The notes: generated by a model not told the origin, from the letters alone. Numbered from the stretch's first letter, positions 47,641 to 61,899 are shown. The stretch is 64,000 nt of DNA from Mytilisepta virgata (GCA_028015205.1 CM051511.1:4960001-5024000); one strand, 5' to 3'. A program made the numbers and translations.

Positions 47641-49422
47641 TTTTTAGCTCACCTGGCCGAAGGCCATGTGAGCTATTGCCATCACTTGGCGTCCGTCGTC
47701 GTCCGTCGTCGTCTGTCGTCGTCCGTCGTCGTCCGTCGTCGTCGTTAACAATTTTTCAAAACTCTTCTCCTCTGAAACTACTTGACCAATTGGAACCATA
47801 CTTGGTATGAATGTTCTTTGGGGTATCCTGCATAGAACTGATGTGGGGATTTTTGATCCGTCGAAAAACATGGCCGCTGTTACTAAAAATAGAACATAGG
47901 GGTCAGACAACAGTTTTTCGCAAATATCTCAAAAATCATTAGGTTATGGCAAATTCTGGCAGGTTGAAAGTGTTCAGCATGATGAGAGCTACCTGTATGC
48001 TGATTTTCGTGAAAATCTGTAACTGATGTTAGAGTTATTGCCCTTTTTTGACATTTTTGGCTTTTTTTAATGTTATTATTTCAAAAATCTTCTCTGAAAC
48101 TACTTGACTAATTAGAACCAAACTTGGTATGAATGTTCCTTGGGGTACCCTGCATAGAAATGATGTGGGGATTTTTGATTCGTCGAAAAACATGGCCGCT
48201 GTTACTAAAAATAGAACATAGGGGTAAATTGCTGTTTTTTGCTAATAACTCAAAAACCATTACAGATATCGAAAATCTGACATGGGGTAAAATTGATCAG
48301 CATGACAAGATCTACCTGCCCTGAAATTTTGAAGGAAATTCCAAAACCCATTTAGGAGTTATTGCCCTTTTTTTGTCAAATTTTCAAAATTTTAACATTT
48401 TTCGTCATTTATCTCCAAAACTATTTGAGATAGAAGTGAAATGTAAATTTGAAAAATGTTTGCCATGTTGAGATCTACCTACCCTGAAATTTTAAAGGAA
48501 ATCCCAAAACCCATTTAGGAGTTGTTGCCCTTTTTTTGTCAAATTTTCAATTTTTTTTTATTAAATCTTCTTCTCTGAAACTGCTGGGCCGATTGGTTTG
48601 AAACTTAATAGGAATGATCTATGACATGTCCTCTACAAACGATCCTCAATTTATTTTGATCTGACATAAAACATGGCTGTCGTAGCTAAAAATAGAATAT
48701 AGGGGTGCATGTGTTGTTTTGGGCTTTTAACTTAAAAACCGTTACAGATATCAAAAATCTGACGGGGTAAAATTGATCAGCATGACAAGATCTACCTAAC
48801 CTGAAATTTTAAAGGAAATCGTAAAACCCATTTAGGAGTTATTGCCCTTTTTTCGTCAAATTTTCATAATTTAACATTTTTCGTCATTTATCTCCAAAAC
48901 TATTTGAGATAGAAGTGAAATGTAAATTTGAAAAATGTTTGCCATGTTGAGATCTACATACCCTGAAATTTTAAAGGAAATCCCAAAACCCATTTAGGAG
49001 TTATTGCCCTTTTTTCGTCAAATTTTCAAAATTTAACATTTTTCGTCATTTATCTCCAAAACTATTTGAGATAGAAGTGAAATATAATTGAAAAATGTTT
49101 GCCATGTTGAGATCTACCTACCCTGAAATTTTGAAGGGAATCCCAAATTCTATTTAGAAGTTATTGGTTTGTGTAATTTGAGGTCGGGTTCTGTTACATT
49201 TATTTAAGGTTCACCCTTATTCCTGGTCAATTTTGTCAACTTCCTGCCAGGACTACCACCACCAGGGAACATATTTTAACATTAAACCTTATGAAAAATA
49301 AATCTTCAACAAATTTTCCCTGAACAATTGAACCAATTGCAACAAACTTGGTCAAATAGTTGATTAATTGTCCAATGAAAACAGACTCCAGGTGAGCGAT
49401 ACAGGCTCTGGTGAGCCTCTTG
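47641..49422 (+). mobile_element. Modular non-autonomous element with terminal hairpins, copy 2 (1.78 kb)
   Basis: Starts TTAGCTCACCTGGCCGAAGG with hairpin AGCTCAC…GTGAGCT, then attgccatcacttggcgtcc and a CGTCGTC microsatellite. It ends ccaggtgagcgatacaggct and the AGGCTC-TGGT-GAGCCT hairpin. The interior has modules with tctgaaactacttgaccaat, acttggtatgaatgttcctt and aaaaacatggccgctgttac. It also has three copies of a 159-bp unit (ctccaaaactatttgagata at about 48412, 48892 and 49050). This is the inverse orientation of 12661-15030. Confidence 0.8.
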
Positions 49423-52400
49423 TTATGGTTGTTCTTGAGATTTTTCATATGAATTCAACTTCGCGCTGTTTAAATTTCCCGATCCATCTCTCAACTCGAA
49501 AATGTCCTTGTGTACGGGAAGTTGTTAAACTATACACATACAATGAATCACGATTATGATAAGAAAATTCATTTTTACCTTTGAGTAAATTCATCTTTCT
49601 GTGGAATCAAGTTTCCATGAATGGGGGAAGGTCGATTGGTACATGTATTACTTTTTTCTGTAATGTTTGTATTTGAATATTCCGTGACATATTTGGATTT
49701 CCGGATTTTCGATCTCTAGCACTACTGCCATACACAAACGAAATTTTACAACGCATTTTACAATGAAACACAATCTTGTTAGATGAACTCGTCTGGCCGT
49801 CGTACATGGAAAAATATACTAATAACCGGATTTTTTTTCATTTGAAAACCTAATTATGACTTATTTACTTAAATAAATAATACCCACAATGCATTATATT
49901 CTGAAATGGCGAATTCCGTCTATGGTTATTAATTGGCGAACCCAATCTCATAATGATACAGAAACGTGTTACTTCGTGGACTCATACGCTGAAAATCCCA
50001 CGGAGTATTTTCGGTACGGAACGAGCCATGCGCAAGAGATTGGGTTTGATAGTTTGGATATCTCTCAACTTATACATGCAACTTTATTTGGTGGAATATC
50101 ACAGCAATTTTTATCAAATAGTACGAAAAAAACCTAAAAAGATGAAATCTACAAATAACTTCCCTTAAGGATTGTATTGTGAAACTTCTCAACCATTCCC
50201 CTCAGGAATTCTATCAAGAAAACTGTCAGTTTTACCCTCTAGGAATTTTATCATAAAGAATCCTGTGATGTCAATTATATTGTCTGGAACTAATAAAAAT
50301 TGAAACCTTATATATGGTTACACAGTCATAATAAAAATGCCCGAACAGTTCAACTATGTTTCTTTCTGAGAAGGTCACTGTACGTATTCAGTCTTTCCAA
50401 CCTTTTGTACTTTTTTAGCTGGGGTCAAGGCTGGCTATTCAAAACATTGGGCTTTTTACATTTACTTTTCGTTGTTGTTTGCATCTGTTTTTCTTTTAAT
50501 CTTTATCTTGCAGCGAATCCGAAAACTCCAATGTCTTATATGTTAACACAGCCTTACGAGCGGTTTCAGTCATTATTTCACAATAAAGGCTTCAAAATTT
50601 AAAACAAAAATGTGAAACAATCTTTGACAGATCAATCCACGAATTCAAAACCCCAATGAAATATGAATCTTCAACTTACTTCAATCACAGGCAATATAGA
50701 AACGTTCAGATTCATAACCAAGAAAAATAGATACACGTTTCACCTTTTATGAATATACACTTTCAAAGTTGGTGGAAGAGTATACATAACCAATATGGTA
50801 AGAAAATATGTTAACAATAAACGCTTCAGGATTTAAAAAATACATTTCACAATAAACGGTTCAGGATTTTTTTTAAATCACAATACACGCTTCAGGATTA
50901 AAAAATGAAAAAGCTTTATGATTCTAGTTTGATGAGATGTCATAAAGGGAAATATTTCAATGTAAGAATATCGGTTAAGATGTAGATTGTCTCGATCATT
51001 TTATCATGACAATTTCTTAGAGAAAATATCCTGTCGATCTTTCACAATTACCTGTGTCGTACTAATGAATTCACCTGTCAAAGTTAGTATTGGACTAAAA
51101 TATGAATTGTTGATATCAGCAGTGATGCCGCTGTTGTTGGACTGTTTGATCCTGTTGGTATCTTTTGAGCCATTAATTATCATTCGCAAATGTGGTTAAG
51201 ATACTTGTTTCAAAATTTGGTAATTTGTTGGAAGTATATATTACAAAGGGGTATTTCTCGCAAATTACCAGTTCTCGCCATCAAAGTTGTTATTCCAGAA
51301 AACTATAGTGGGTTGATAAACAGTATTATGTATGTACACACTTGGTCGTGCAACATGATATTTTTATGGTATCTTAAATAATGGACGAACTTCAGCCCGG
51401 TTGTCTTAAATCAAGTTCTGTGAATTACATAGGATGGCAAGGCGTGAATTGGTATTTGGCAAGAACTGGTTGGTTGTCAGTAGAGTTTCAACACACTCTG
51501 ACAAAGTTTACCTTAATTTGAATTTGGTTTCCGAGTTAATTGTATTTGTTACAGTTGTTTGATGATTGATTTTTTGTTTTCCAAATTTTGGTTTTAAGCG
51601 TTTTTGATGAAGGTTATCTAGAAATATACATTGTAAGGATTATAGTGCGTGGGAAAGTCTATAAATGTCGTGAGAACGAATTTAGAATTTAATTTTATTT
51701 TAGTACCACTGTAATAATGCTATACGTTTCCTTTTGTTCTTTTTGTCATTAGAAACGGTTTGACACATTATGACACGGTTTGACACGGGTTGTAAGTCAT
51801 GCAAGGAACTTAGCAGCTGATGGCACCACTAACAACAAAGGCGCATGGAGTAAAACTCTTTTAAAGTCATTTGGCAATTATACCATTTGTAAGACACGAT
51901 AGGAATTATGTCTAATTTTATTTTACATAATGATATTTTTAAAAGGAGTTACAGAAAAAACAACTTCCTCAATTAATGAAATATACAATAACAAATTACA
52001 CAATGTTATTTTAATCGGATTATGCAATTTATATTGTAGAAGTGCAAGTAGCTGACACGACTGTACTTGTAAATAAGAAAATAACATTCGATATCTAGTT
52101 ACTTTTACATTAGATTGATTTCAGTTGTTTATGTACACAATGGATGCAATCTATGTTTTTTGTGTTAAATATACATGTATGATGTACACATAATTGAAGC
52201 TTAAATTACAAAAATCCTGAGAAGGATATTACAAAACACTTTAATAGATTGTTACGTTGGAACATTTTAGGGTATTAAAATACATAACCATATGCTTCAT
52301 TATTAGGTCTACCAAACAAAGATGGAAATCTTTAGTTTTTATCTTCAGAGGATTCTTTAGGTCACTCAATTATTGGAGAGTTATCCTCAGGCAAAATTGA

Positions 52401-53069
52401 ACTTACTGAGATTTTCTTTGTCATGTTAAGACCTGTATGAGATCATTATAAGACACAGTCTAATAAATTGTGCTTGATTTTTAGTAATTGGGATATCAAT
52501 TGAATGTTGAACGAGAATTATATTTTCCAAGACTCAGATTCGAATTTAAATGAAACAGAACATGACATGCTTACACTTCCAGAGCACCAGCTGTTTTTTT
52601 ACTCCCGGTTGTATTTTGCTATGTGCTTTCTTTTTTTAAGTATTTTTTGTAGTATGATGTGTTACTAATCTCTTCCGATTTGCATATTATTGACTTTTTT
52701 GCACTGTCGTCAATCTTCGTTTTCTTATTCATTTCATCTGGTTTAACCGAGAGTTAAATCTAACCACATGTTAACCATTGTTAATTTCTGTATAATTTAA
52801 CTTTGGGTTTAGTAAGTTGGACAACTGGGCCATGAATATAATACGTCAATTCCTGAAATTTTTTGACGTTGTCGTTGTTATAAACAAAGAATGATTACAG
52901 TCTATATAACAGGAAAATATCCGAGTAACATGGCAGGTGTCTTATAAGATGCTGAGAACGATTATCCGCCCAGACCATCTTAATTCACCTCCCGGTTTTT
53001 GTGAAGGGGTCCACATCGATCATCAAATTTTGTTTTTTTGTGTTATATTTCTGCTGTTTGTTTGTTCTT
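49423..53069. other. Intergenic sequence, no gene recognised
   Basis: Short frames at 49889-50137, 50300-50602 and 50987-51199 have no recognisable domain. Three partial repeats of acaataaacgcttcaggatt lie at about 50815-50900. Confidence 0.4.
50810..50905 (+). repeat. Three-copy short tandem repeat
   Basis: aacaataaacgcttcaggat, cacaataaacggttcaggat and cacaatacacgcttcaggat occur at about 35-40-base spacing, each followed by an A- or T-rich tract. Confidence 0.6.
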
Positions 53070-53336
53070 ATCTGTCCCTGATCGGGGCCTCGGTGGCTGA
53101 GTGGTCATCACTAGCCTATCAACACCGAGGTTGTGAGTTCGAATCTCAACAAAGGCAATATGTGTTCGCCTCCGATCTTAATTGACAAGGATTGCCAATT
53201 TTCCTACCGAAGGTCGGTGGTTCTCTCCGGTACTCCGGCCTCCTCAACCAATAAAAACTGGCCATCGCGAAATAGCCAAATGTGCTGAAAACGGCATAAA
53301 ACACCAACTAAGCAAACAAAAAATCTGTCCCTTATC
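53070..53336 (+). mobile_element. tRNA-derived SINE, copy 3
   Basis: Head ggggcctcggtggctgagtg, B-box-like ggttgtgagttcgaatctca, body ttgacaaggattgccaattt and accgaaggtcggtggttctc, tail cataaaacaccaactaagca. ATCTGTCCCTGATC (53070-53083) and ATCTGTCCCTTATC (53323-53336) are a 14-bp target duplication with one mismatch. The SINE is 53084-53322. Confidence 0.9.
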
Positions 53337-54730
53337 ATTTTAGTTTTTATTTTGTCCCTATTTTTATGATTGTCTGGTAGTATTTAAAAATTACATAAAT
53401 GAAATAAAATTTTGTTTTATAGGATAGTAGACCATTTGAGAGAAAGTAATTGCTTTCGTTTAGAGGTTTTCGTTATTGTTCACTGATATAAGTTTATGGA
53501 TAAAGCATTTATCTTTATATTACTTAAAATGTTGAGAGAATGGAAAATTGAAATTAGTAAGATATGAATAGTTCCACTTTTTTGCCAAAACTTAAGGAAT
53601 AAATTAAATGATTTTTTATGCGATTTAGTTTGTACATTTTCAGTAGAAGGCATGATTCAATCCTCGACAAGGAAATTATGGCTGAAATGCGAAAGAAATA
53701 CTAAATCACATATCTTGACACCCTAAAATCCCTAATGGTTACTATTAATAAGAAGCCAAATTAGTTTGACAAATAAACCCTTGTAAATTTTTATGTACGA
53801 AAAACAAACATTGACTTTAAGCTCTAACAACACGTTAGAATATTGACCTCAGATAATTGCAAAGTGACAAGTAGAATTAAGGCAAACACATTTACGTCTT
53901 TTTTTTTTTATAATTCGGGACTCAAAGTTTAGTTCGAGATAAAAGAAAATTCTACTAAACAAGAGTCAAAATGCATATATTTGCATTGTAAAACATTACG
54001 AACCACATAAAAATTTCGACTCAAGCGAGTTTGAGATAACGACAATCGATTGTACTATTAAATACTGTACATTATATGGAAACAAATTTAAAGTCTATAA
54101 TGAAGACCAAACTTATTAGATGTGGTGTTGTACTGATTTCTTGTCGAGGCCATTTAGGGAGCGCCACTTGGAGTGGGGTTTCCCACATATTAAAGATCGT
54201 ATGTTTACCACTAGATGTCTATTTTTGGTGTATTCAGTTTGACGTCGCGCAAGATGTTGGTATCACTAAACGTAACGTCAATTTGTAACGTTCTGGGGTA
54301 AAAATACGCTAGATTTATATGAGATTTTTTACTATGCTATTTATTTTGTTTCAGAATTTTTTTTTGTTGTCACTTTGAAGGGTTACCATTTAGAATTTTT
54401 CTCAAAATTTTGTTATTGAGAAATCAACTTCTTTTATTTAATTTATTTTATTTATTTTTTTTTTGTTGTTTGTCTATTTACAATTTTTAGAAGTCTTTTA
54501 AATTTCCTTTGTGGTTGTTAAATTTATCTTTCTACCTATGACTTCATGTCTAACATATAGAAATTTATATTGAAGTATAGTGGGGGAAACAATTTAGTAC
54601 CGGATGTAGTCAATATATTTCTACATATACTTTAATTATGTGATAATAGAGTAATACTTTTTGAAAAAATCTATTTGTGAAAAATTTTGACGTGTATTGT
54701 TTCTACCAGAACAACTCTCGAAATTCATCA
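53337..54730. other. Intergenic sequence
   Basis: AT-rich with no recognised gene. A 70-codon frame at 54076-54288 shows no motif. Confidence 0.4.
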
Positions 54731-54773
54731 ATGTTTATTCTACTGTTGATTTCATATGGAATTCTGACGGAAG
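54731..54773 (+). CDS. Possible signal-peptide first exon of a secreted protein
   Basis: ATG begins MFILLLISYGILTE, a compact hydrophobic leader, and the frame runs directly into a consensus GTAAGG donor after the first base of the next codon. Small secreted proteins of molluscs often have such a first exon. No matching cysteine-rich second exon was found in the remaining 9 kb, so this may be chance. Confidence 0.2.
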
Positions 54774-54828
54774 GTAAGGCATCATAATAAACATATCATT
54801 ATGTTATTTGAAACTGTGCAGCATTGAG

Positions 54829-54950
54829 GTTATTTCGAATAGACTGAAAACAAAATTAATGTCAATTCTTATAATTTAATTCCAACTGTTGTTTTGACGT
54901 CTAAAAGAATAGGATTCCCTTTAATGACGTCACAGAGAAAAGAAAATTTA
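54829..54950 (+). repeat. Interspersed repeat, second copy of 34274-34400
   Basis: gaggttatttcgaatagact, gaaaacaaaatta, ataatttaattccaac and aatgacgtca appear in the same order and orientation as at 34274-34400. Confidence 0.65.
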
Positions 54951-57740
54951 GCCAGTACATATATGGTTATATGTGTAACAACGACATTCATTTAAGAAAT
55001 AAAATCCTGATAAGCCCCGCTTCCCTTTCTAACGTCAAATTGGAGCTCCGACGTCATTTTCTGACTGTGTGACATTTTACTGAGAATTCGCAAATTTCTT
55101 ATAATTCTCGTAATTCTAAATGCATTAATATAGGTTGATATGGATAAAATTGCCAAGAAAATGCACATTTCGAATATATTTTTCAACTTTGATGTAAAGA
55201 ACAAAGTTTCTGTTCATGTTCTCTTAAAATTTGAATGTGATGTGGGCCAAACGTCAATTTTGTCATTTTCGGCTCTGTGTGACATTTAGTTTCGAAATCG
55301 CAGAAATGGATGTTAAGTCATAAAATTGCAGAAGAGACAACATAATTCAAGTTCTATTAAAAGGAGAAATGAAGGCAAATTTCCAATATAAATAAGAATT
55401 TTAGTATATGTTGCTAAGTCAAACATTGATATGATCGGAAATCGTGTTTATTACTTTGAATTCCGGAAAGATGGATACATTTTCGAAATGTGACGTGAAC
55501 CGTTTTTATAAAAAAAAAAAGAGTGGTTTGTGTAAAATTCAAGACCTAATTAATTGTTTTAGGCGTGTGTTTGTGAATGAAGACTTATTAATAGGCGATA
55601 TTAATTTTAACTAAATTATTATCAAAGAAAATAAAAACACTTGAATTAGAATCCGTTACTTCGTTTAAAAATATTTCCTTACATTTTGTGACACCTCCGT
55701 GCACTTTAAAGAGCTACATGATACTACAATAAAATTTCATTCCAATATTTTGATAAGTACATGATATCGCAAGAAAAATATTTGATTTAAAACATTACGT
55801 AAAAATCATAAGAAATAAAATTGTTGTTTTCTAGCTTTTCCGAAGATTATCATTATCAACTTGGTCCATTTTACCTACGTTTTCTATTCTCTGCATGATT
55901 CTCTTGATTCCTTCGTTGGTTATTTTCCGTAAAATACGCTAATGACGTTGTAGTTTATATGAAATAATCATTTTCTATTACCAAGTGATACCAATAATGG
56001 TAATTTTTCGATTAATTACTTTTTTCCTGGAGTTAAATATAAAGGAACATGCGAGTTTTTAGTTACGCCTCTACAGCTGAAAAAAAACTTCTTTTTTTCT
56101 GAGCGTTCTCCAGCTTATGCGTGGAAAAATAATTTATTTTCAAATAAATTATGTGTTTATGAGAAAAAATGGAAGTTTACACGTATTCAGTGTATAGTTT
56201 TATTTGATTAAGTGTACAAATAAATTTTGGTCAATCGCTTTTGCTACCGAATAAGCCGACATTTTGGCAGATTTGAAATTGCTCTTCAACGTTTTGGCTT
56301 ATTGTTTTGGTTTTCAACATTTTAGGTCTTGAAAAGAACTGATGAATCGCAAATCCACGAAATGTGCAGATCTTCTGCATCAAAATTGGTATTGAAAGAA
56401 TTTATCCAATATGTTGTAAGGCGTATTAGTTTCTTAAAATTGAAAAAAGACCATGACGCATATTCCGAGTGCTGCTAAAGATAAAGACTTTCATTAAAAT
56501 CCATGAAATCATTAGGAACACAATTCATACAACTTCCAAAATAGCATAAAAATGGAAGGTTGAATGTTGAAACGTCTTTGAGTTAGTAAAATAAATTCGA
56601 ATTTGTCGACGTCATCAATCCAGTTCGATCTCTTTCATCTATAAATAGTTCCAAACCAACACTAAATGTTTGGATTAACTGCTTGACTTTATACTCTAAG
56701 TTTATTCATGATCTCTTTGGTATTTTCCCCGCTTGTATCTCAATTTTTATATGAGTACAAGAATCCGTGTATATATAGCATAGATATATTATTCTTACAT
56801 ATATAAATCGACCATTTTAAGATATTCTTTGTCGTTAATGTAATGTGTTGATTCTATGCTATCATATATATACCAGTGATGTAAATATATAACTCTGAGT
56901 TCCCAAGAAGCTACAACATTTTATTTTTTCATGCTCGTGATCAAGGCCATATTGGTCGAAACGTTGGGTAATTTTGACTTTTCAGTTTGGTTGTTTTTTT
57001 ACGATTTTGTTTTTGGTTTTGTTCGGCTTGTGTATTTTGTATATTTAAATTCCTTTATACCCCTTTTGACAGCTCACCATTTCCATTTATTTTCCTCGTT
57101 TTCTATTGCAGTATGAGCTATTTCGCAATTATCTTACTTAGTTTTTTTGTAAATATATTCGCTTACTTAAGAGAAATTATTAAAAGACGAACAAGAATAG
57201 AAGACAAATCTATCCTAAAAAAGCAGTGTTCATTGATCTTGTTTTAGCATCCGTCATTCCCATAAATATCCACCATCATTCTTAACTTTATGTTGAAGAA
57301 ACTTTGTCGCATCCTACACGATGTTATAACTAAATCGATTCGGTTAGTTAAGAAACTCATTCATTTGTTCACTTCCCCTTGGATTTCTTAACTTCAAATG
57401 CAAATGGCATATGCTTTAATTGCTTTTGCAGCAAGACTTAAGTCACTGTTGGTAACAGAATTACTTTGACAAATAATTTTAAATTAATAGCAATGTCCTA
57501 CGCAATACACTATATCTTGGTCGATATAATATTGGCATCAATGGCCAATAAGATTGCACTATTTTCTTTTGAAAAATAAAAATATATTAAATTCAAAATT
57601 TCGTAAGAGATCATCTTCAAAGAGATTTAAAACATACAATAAAATTTATTTTGATTTATTTTCGATTGCTTAACGTCGAGGTGCAAATATTACATCAGGA
57701 AAAGAGCGAGTTCAAAAATACACCAGGGTGATGCAAAACC
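54951..57740. other. Intergenic sequence, no gene recognised
   Basis: Frames at 56931-57247 are hydrophobic and T-rich without motifs. A TGCACAAGATGTGCA-family fragment lies at 56310-56400 in minus orientation. Confidence 0.4.
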
Positions 57741-57759
57741 AAAGTGATACAAAAAAGTT

Positions 57760-59350
57760 AAGACTGGACACAAACGTCAACAAATTTTGATTCCCACAGA
57801 AAAGTTTTGAGAGTCGGGTAGAGACTTAAGAAGTCATTACCATACTCTTTTTTGAAATTTACAATTTGTGCCGTCAGCGTGCACGTCATCCGGTGTGATA
57901 ATACATCCGGGCTTTCCATATTACCGGACTTCAAACTCGACGAATTCTCGCTACATTGGACAACAGGTAGGTATGTGTGTTGAACCATTTTCATGTTAAA
58001 ACAACTTGTTAATAACTTATAGAATCAACACATTACAATGACGAAGTAGAAAGCCTTACTGTTGGAATCGACAGTTATCCCCGCCCTTCTGCAGTTAGTT
58101 GGAACACTTACCAAAATGGAAAAAATCTAAAATCTTACGCCCATTTAAAGATGTTATGCAATCATTCTATGAAGAAAACAAATTAATAGCTCCAGTTACA
58201 AATGACAAAATGTGTATGTCACAAGGTTAAATTTTTTTAAAATTCAGCCCTATTGACCCAAATGTTTTGAAAATCAAAATTTTAAAAAGCTTTTTTTTGC
58301 AAATCTACATATTGTGTATGACAATACTGTTTAGAATAAAAAATACCTACATTGGAAAATAAAGGACAAGTTTATTTCACAAACTTAAATTGACAATTTT
58401 TAAAATCCGACCCCTGTGGGCCCCAATTTTTAGAAAAGTAAAATTCTAAAACCTTATTGCACATCTACATATGTTACTACGGTACTGTATTGAAAAAAAA
58501 ATGCATAAGAGGAATTTACATCACAAACTTAAATTGCCAATATTCGAATTTACACCCATGTGGGCCCCAATTCTAGGAAATTAAAATTCTAAAACTTTAT
58601 TGCGCATCTACCTAATGTGCATGACAATACTGTATAGACAAAAATTCATATATTGGAACGTGAAATACAAGTTTATGTCACAAAGTTAAATTTACAATTG
58701 TTTAAATTCGACTCCTGTGGGCATCTTGTTTAGAAACTCAAAATTCTAAAACCTTATTGCGCATCTACAGATGGTATTCGACCATTCTATATAGAAATTA
58801 AATTCATAAACCCAAAAGTGAAAGAGGAGTTGATGTCACAAGAAAGTTTGACGGACGGAGCCAATCGCTATATTCCCTACCTTTCTTCGAAAGTGCGGGG
58901 ATAATTAGGTACTTAAAAGAGAAATAAGTAATTGTTCGCAAATCAAAATTGAAATAATGACATGAAAACCCATTATACTATGTGCATTTGACCAATCACG
59001 AAGTTTTTTTGTACATTTTAAAATTTTTTCCCCACAATGCATTAGCCTGTGGAATAGAGAACTGACCGACTGCCGGGTCGAATGCGACAATCCAAGCGTT
59101 TATGATTAACAAGATACGGTCCTAATCGTCTAGATTCATTAGTTATTTTCCCTATTGTTTTCCTTATGTCATTTCACCAGTGAATCATGACCAAGAGCTA
59201 TATAGGATGTTATATTTTGTATTTGATAAAAGGAAGGATTTGGCAAATTGTGACATATACCCTCATCGAATGCAAATTTCCTTTGTTTAATTACCGCACG
59301 TTGACAAAATTTGAACTAAAACTGTCATTAAATTTTTAATGATAAATAAA
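57760..59350 (+). repeat. Segmental duplication, copy 1 (partner 62730-64000)
   Basis: 57760-58010 matches 62730-63000 (gttttgagagtcgggtagag, gtgccgtcagcgtgca, cgctacattgg, acaacttgttaataac). 58950-59350 matches 63610-64000 (cccattatactatgtgc, tgcgacaatccaagc, ggatgttatattttgtattt, tcattaaatttttaatgat). The order and strand are the same. An 0.83-kb modular element lies between the two matching parts. Confidence 0.85.
58073..58905 (+). mobile_element. Modular element with ATCCCCGC ends and about 150-bp units
   Basis: Left ttatccccgcccttctgcag and right gaaagtgcggggataatt give a TIR-like pair. Four to five units carry gtgggccccaatttttagaa, aaattctaaaaccttattgc, gcatctacatat and gacaatactgt. 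A short gacggacgg tract sits near the right end, as in the AGCTCACC elements. This element interrupts segmental-duplication copy 1 only. Confidence 0.65.
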
Positions 59351-61485
59351 ATCGATGATCTTGTTGTTTTCATCTTGGTTTGACATAACATGTACAACAA
59401 TGCCCGTCGTGAATATCCATCAAGACTTCATATTATTCATTTATTTTTCTTACATGCTGATAAACACAACGGTTACTGGTATGCGTCCACCGAAGATTTA
59501 CGTTTTATTAGAATTTTTTTAAATTTTCATGTAAACGACTTTATTAAAGATTTCTACATTTTATAATTTGTGGAATTATTTTTTCATACAGAAGCAAGTC
59601 AAATGGAAAAATTTCCGAAGAGTAGCCACTAATGTGAACAGTCTCAAGTACTAAAAAAATTTTCTTTAACTACACGCAAACACCGAACTAATAAGTAGTT
59701 CATTGACATAGAATTAATAAAAAAAATCCTAAACGGGAGATTATTTCAACAATTTCCAGTTTATCATAAGGTATTTATCTTTTGTATTCTCTTGATAACT
59801 TATTTAGTGGCAAAGCTGACTAATATTTCTCCTTGTCCCGACAAAAGATACATAATTTGAAGAATGTCCAACTACCTGTACATCTGTACTCATTTAATTC
59901 GTAGACTGAGATATAAATACAAAATCGCTTTAAATCAATAAAGAATTTCGTAGTTTTGGAAATAAAAAAAATATTGTTACTAACATTTTGTTAACAAAAT
60001 ACATCATAAGTTAAAAACGATAGTAGAATGCTAACAAAGAGAAGACAAAATCGCCCAATTCGAGAAAGGAGGAACCGCCTAAAGAGTTTGTTTTGAAGGT
60101 GTGCTACTTTATGCTTGGTGTAGAACCAAGAGCTATCCCATATCATCCTGCAAAGAAGGGCACTTAGTAGGGACAGGATATTTGGCCTTTCCAAATTTAA
60201 TTTTAATATTTTCCCTTTTCTGACTTTATATCCATATATTGCTCATGGGATTTGTATGCAATGATGTAATCTTTTCGGTCTTTGAAGTAATTCAAAATAA
60301 ATTCAGATTTATTAATTCCGGAATAATAACATAACCTAGCGATATTAAATCGGATTGTGCTCTTGGTAATTTGCAAAAAATCCCAATTCCGAAGGTTTCA
60401 CATACATAATTACGAAATTGTCAATCCAGATAATAATTTAAGCGATTGGTATTCATACAAACTATGTTCTCTTCGATATTAAAGCCAAGAGCAGATGACA
60501 CAATAACACTGAAAAGCTGTCACAACAAAGTTTAAAACCGTGTTATAAGCTCTATTTTCGAATGAAATGCCATTCAAAATATCAATCATCTCATTTTGCA
60601 CAATCCCACACGTTGACTCTAGGTCTTGAAGTTATTGCATTACAGTTATTCCTCCCATAACCTGTTGCAAGACCATGACAACGATAATAACCCAATGTCC
60701 AAGAGCAGATTCAATGCGAAGGTAAAGTAAGGAATATTCTCTTTTGTTTTACAAATTCTAACATTTTTATTCTATGAACTGACCTGGTGATGCTATATGG
60801 GACTTGGAATGCACTAAAAAAGATATCCACTTATTGGAATTAATATTGTATCTATACAAAGTAATGAATAGTTGTTGGGCAACTTTTTTTAAACATTTAG
60901 ATTTACCAGATAACGCATAGAATACTGAAGCGGTGGGAAAATCCACAAATACGAAGTCCAAGGAAAATACAAAATCCGGAGAATAGAACACAACAAACAA
61001 ACGCCACAAGGATACATGTATAACTGAAAGAAAAAAAAAAACGAATAATAAATTAAACAAAACTAGAACAAGACAGTACAGAAACTAAAGCACTAGCAAT
61101 GTGAACTCTTAGTGTCCTGCTTGGAAATATTCCCCCCAAAAAAGGAGATACAAAATGGTTGGCAGTAGAACCAAACCTACTCTATATACTTTAGAAAACA
61201 ATTTTAGTAATGATAAAACACAATGTTTGTGTTTGTTAAGATAAAAATGCATTGCATACAATCGTTTTCGATAAAAAGGTGGGTAAATACTTAATGGTTA
61301 TTATTGACAAATACAAGAGAAGTGGCCCTACTCCTTTAGTATTGTTACGATTTTCACTAAGAAATCAGATTCTGAATTAAGTGGGACACAGTATAAGATT
61401 ACATGTGTAGAAACAACTGTGTTTTTTGCTATAGTAAACCACAAAAAAATGATTAAAAACATGATCATCAACAAAACTATTAAGC
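59351..61485. other. Intergenic sequence with repeat fragments
   Basis: 60905-61020 is the inverse of 63500-63605 (tccacaaatacgaagtccaa, aacacaacaaacaaacgcca, caaggatac). No gene was recognised. Confidence 0.45.
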
Positions 61486-61489
61486 TTTT

Positions 61490-61760
61490 GGCGTAGCCAA
61501 TGATGCGAGCACAGCAATAGCCCTTTCCAGAAACTCATTTCCGGTATCACTATTCTGATTCTAAAATTATAATTTGAAGCAAGTTATTTCCCTTACTTTA
61601 CTTACTTCCGTTTCCGGCGAACGAAACCTTTTCTAGCTTTATTACGTAGCACAATATAGCCACATTCGCTTTAACAAATAAATTCACTTCGGATTGCATA
61701 ATGCCTGCCCCCATTAAACCAAGACTTTTCTAAATGACCAATATGCTCCCATAGCGCTCG
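61490..61760 (-). repeat. Interspersed repeat, inverse copy of 21880-22100
   Basis: ttccagaaactcatttccgg, tacttccgtttccggcgaac, ccattaaaccaagacttttc and tatgctccc are the reverse complement of the 21880 copy. Confidence 0.75.
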
Positions 61761-61899
61761 CTATAATACAAATCTTCAAAGGTTTGTTCCATTTGTGCAT
61801 TGTAATAGACCATGAATTCTTCAGCTTTATTTCTCAGCCGGTGGATTTCCAACCATTCTGTTGCTAGTTTTGTCAAAAAAATTATACTAGACCAACCCA

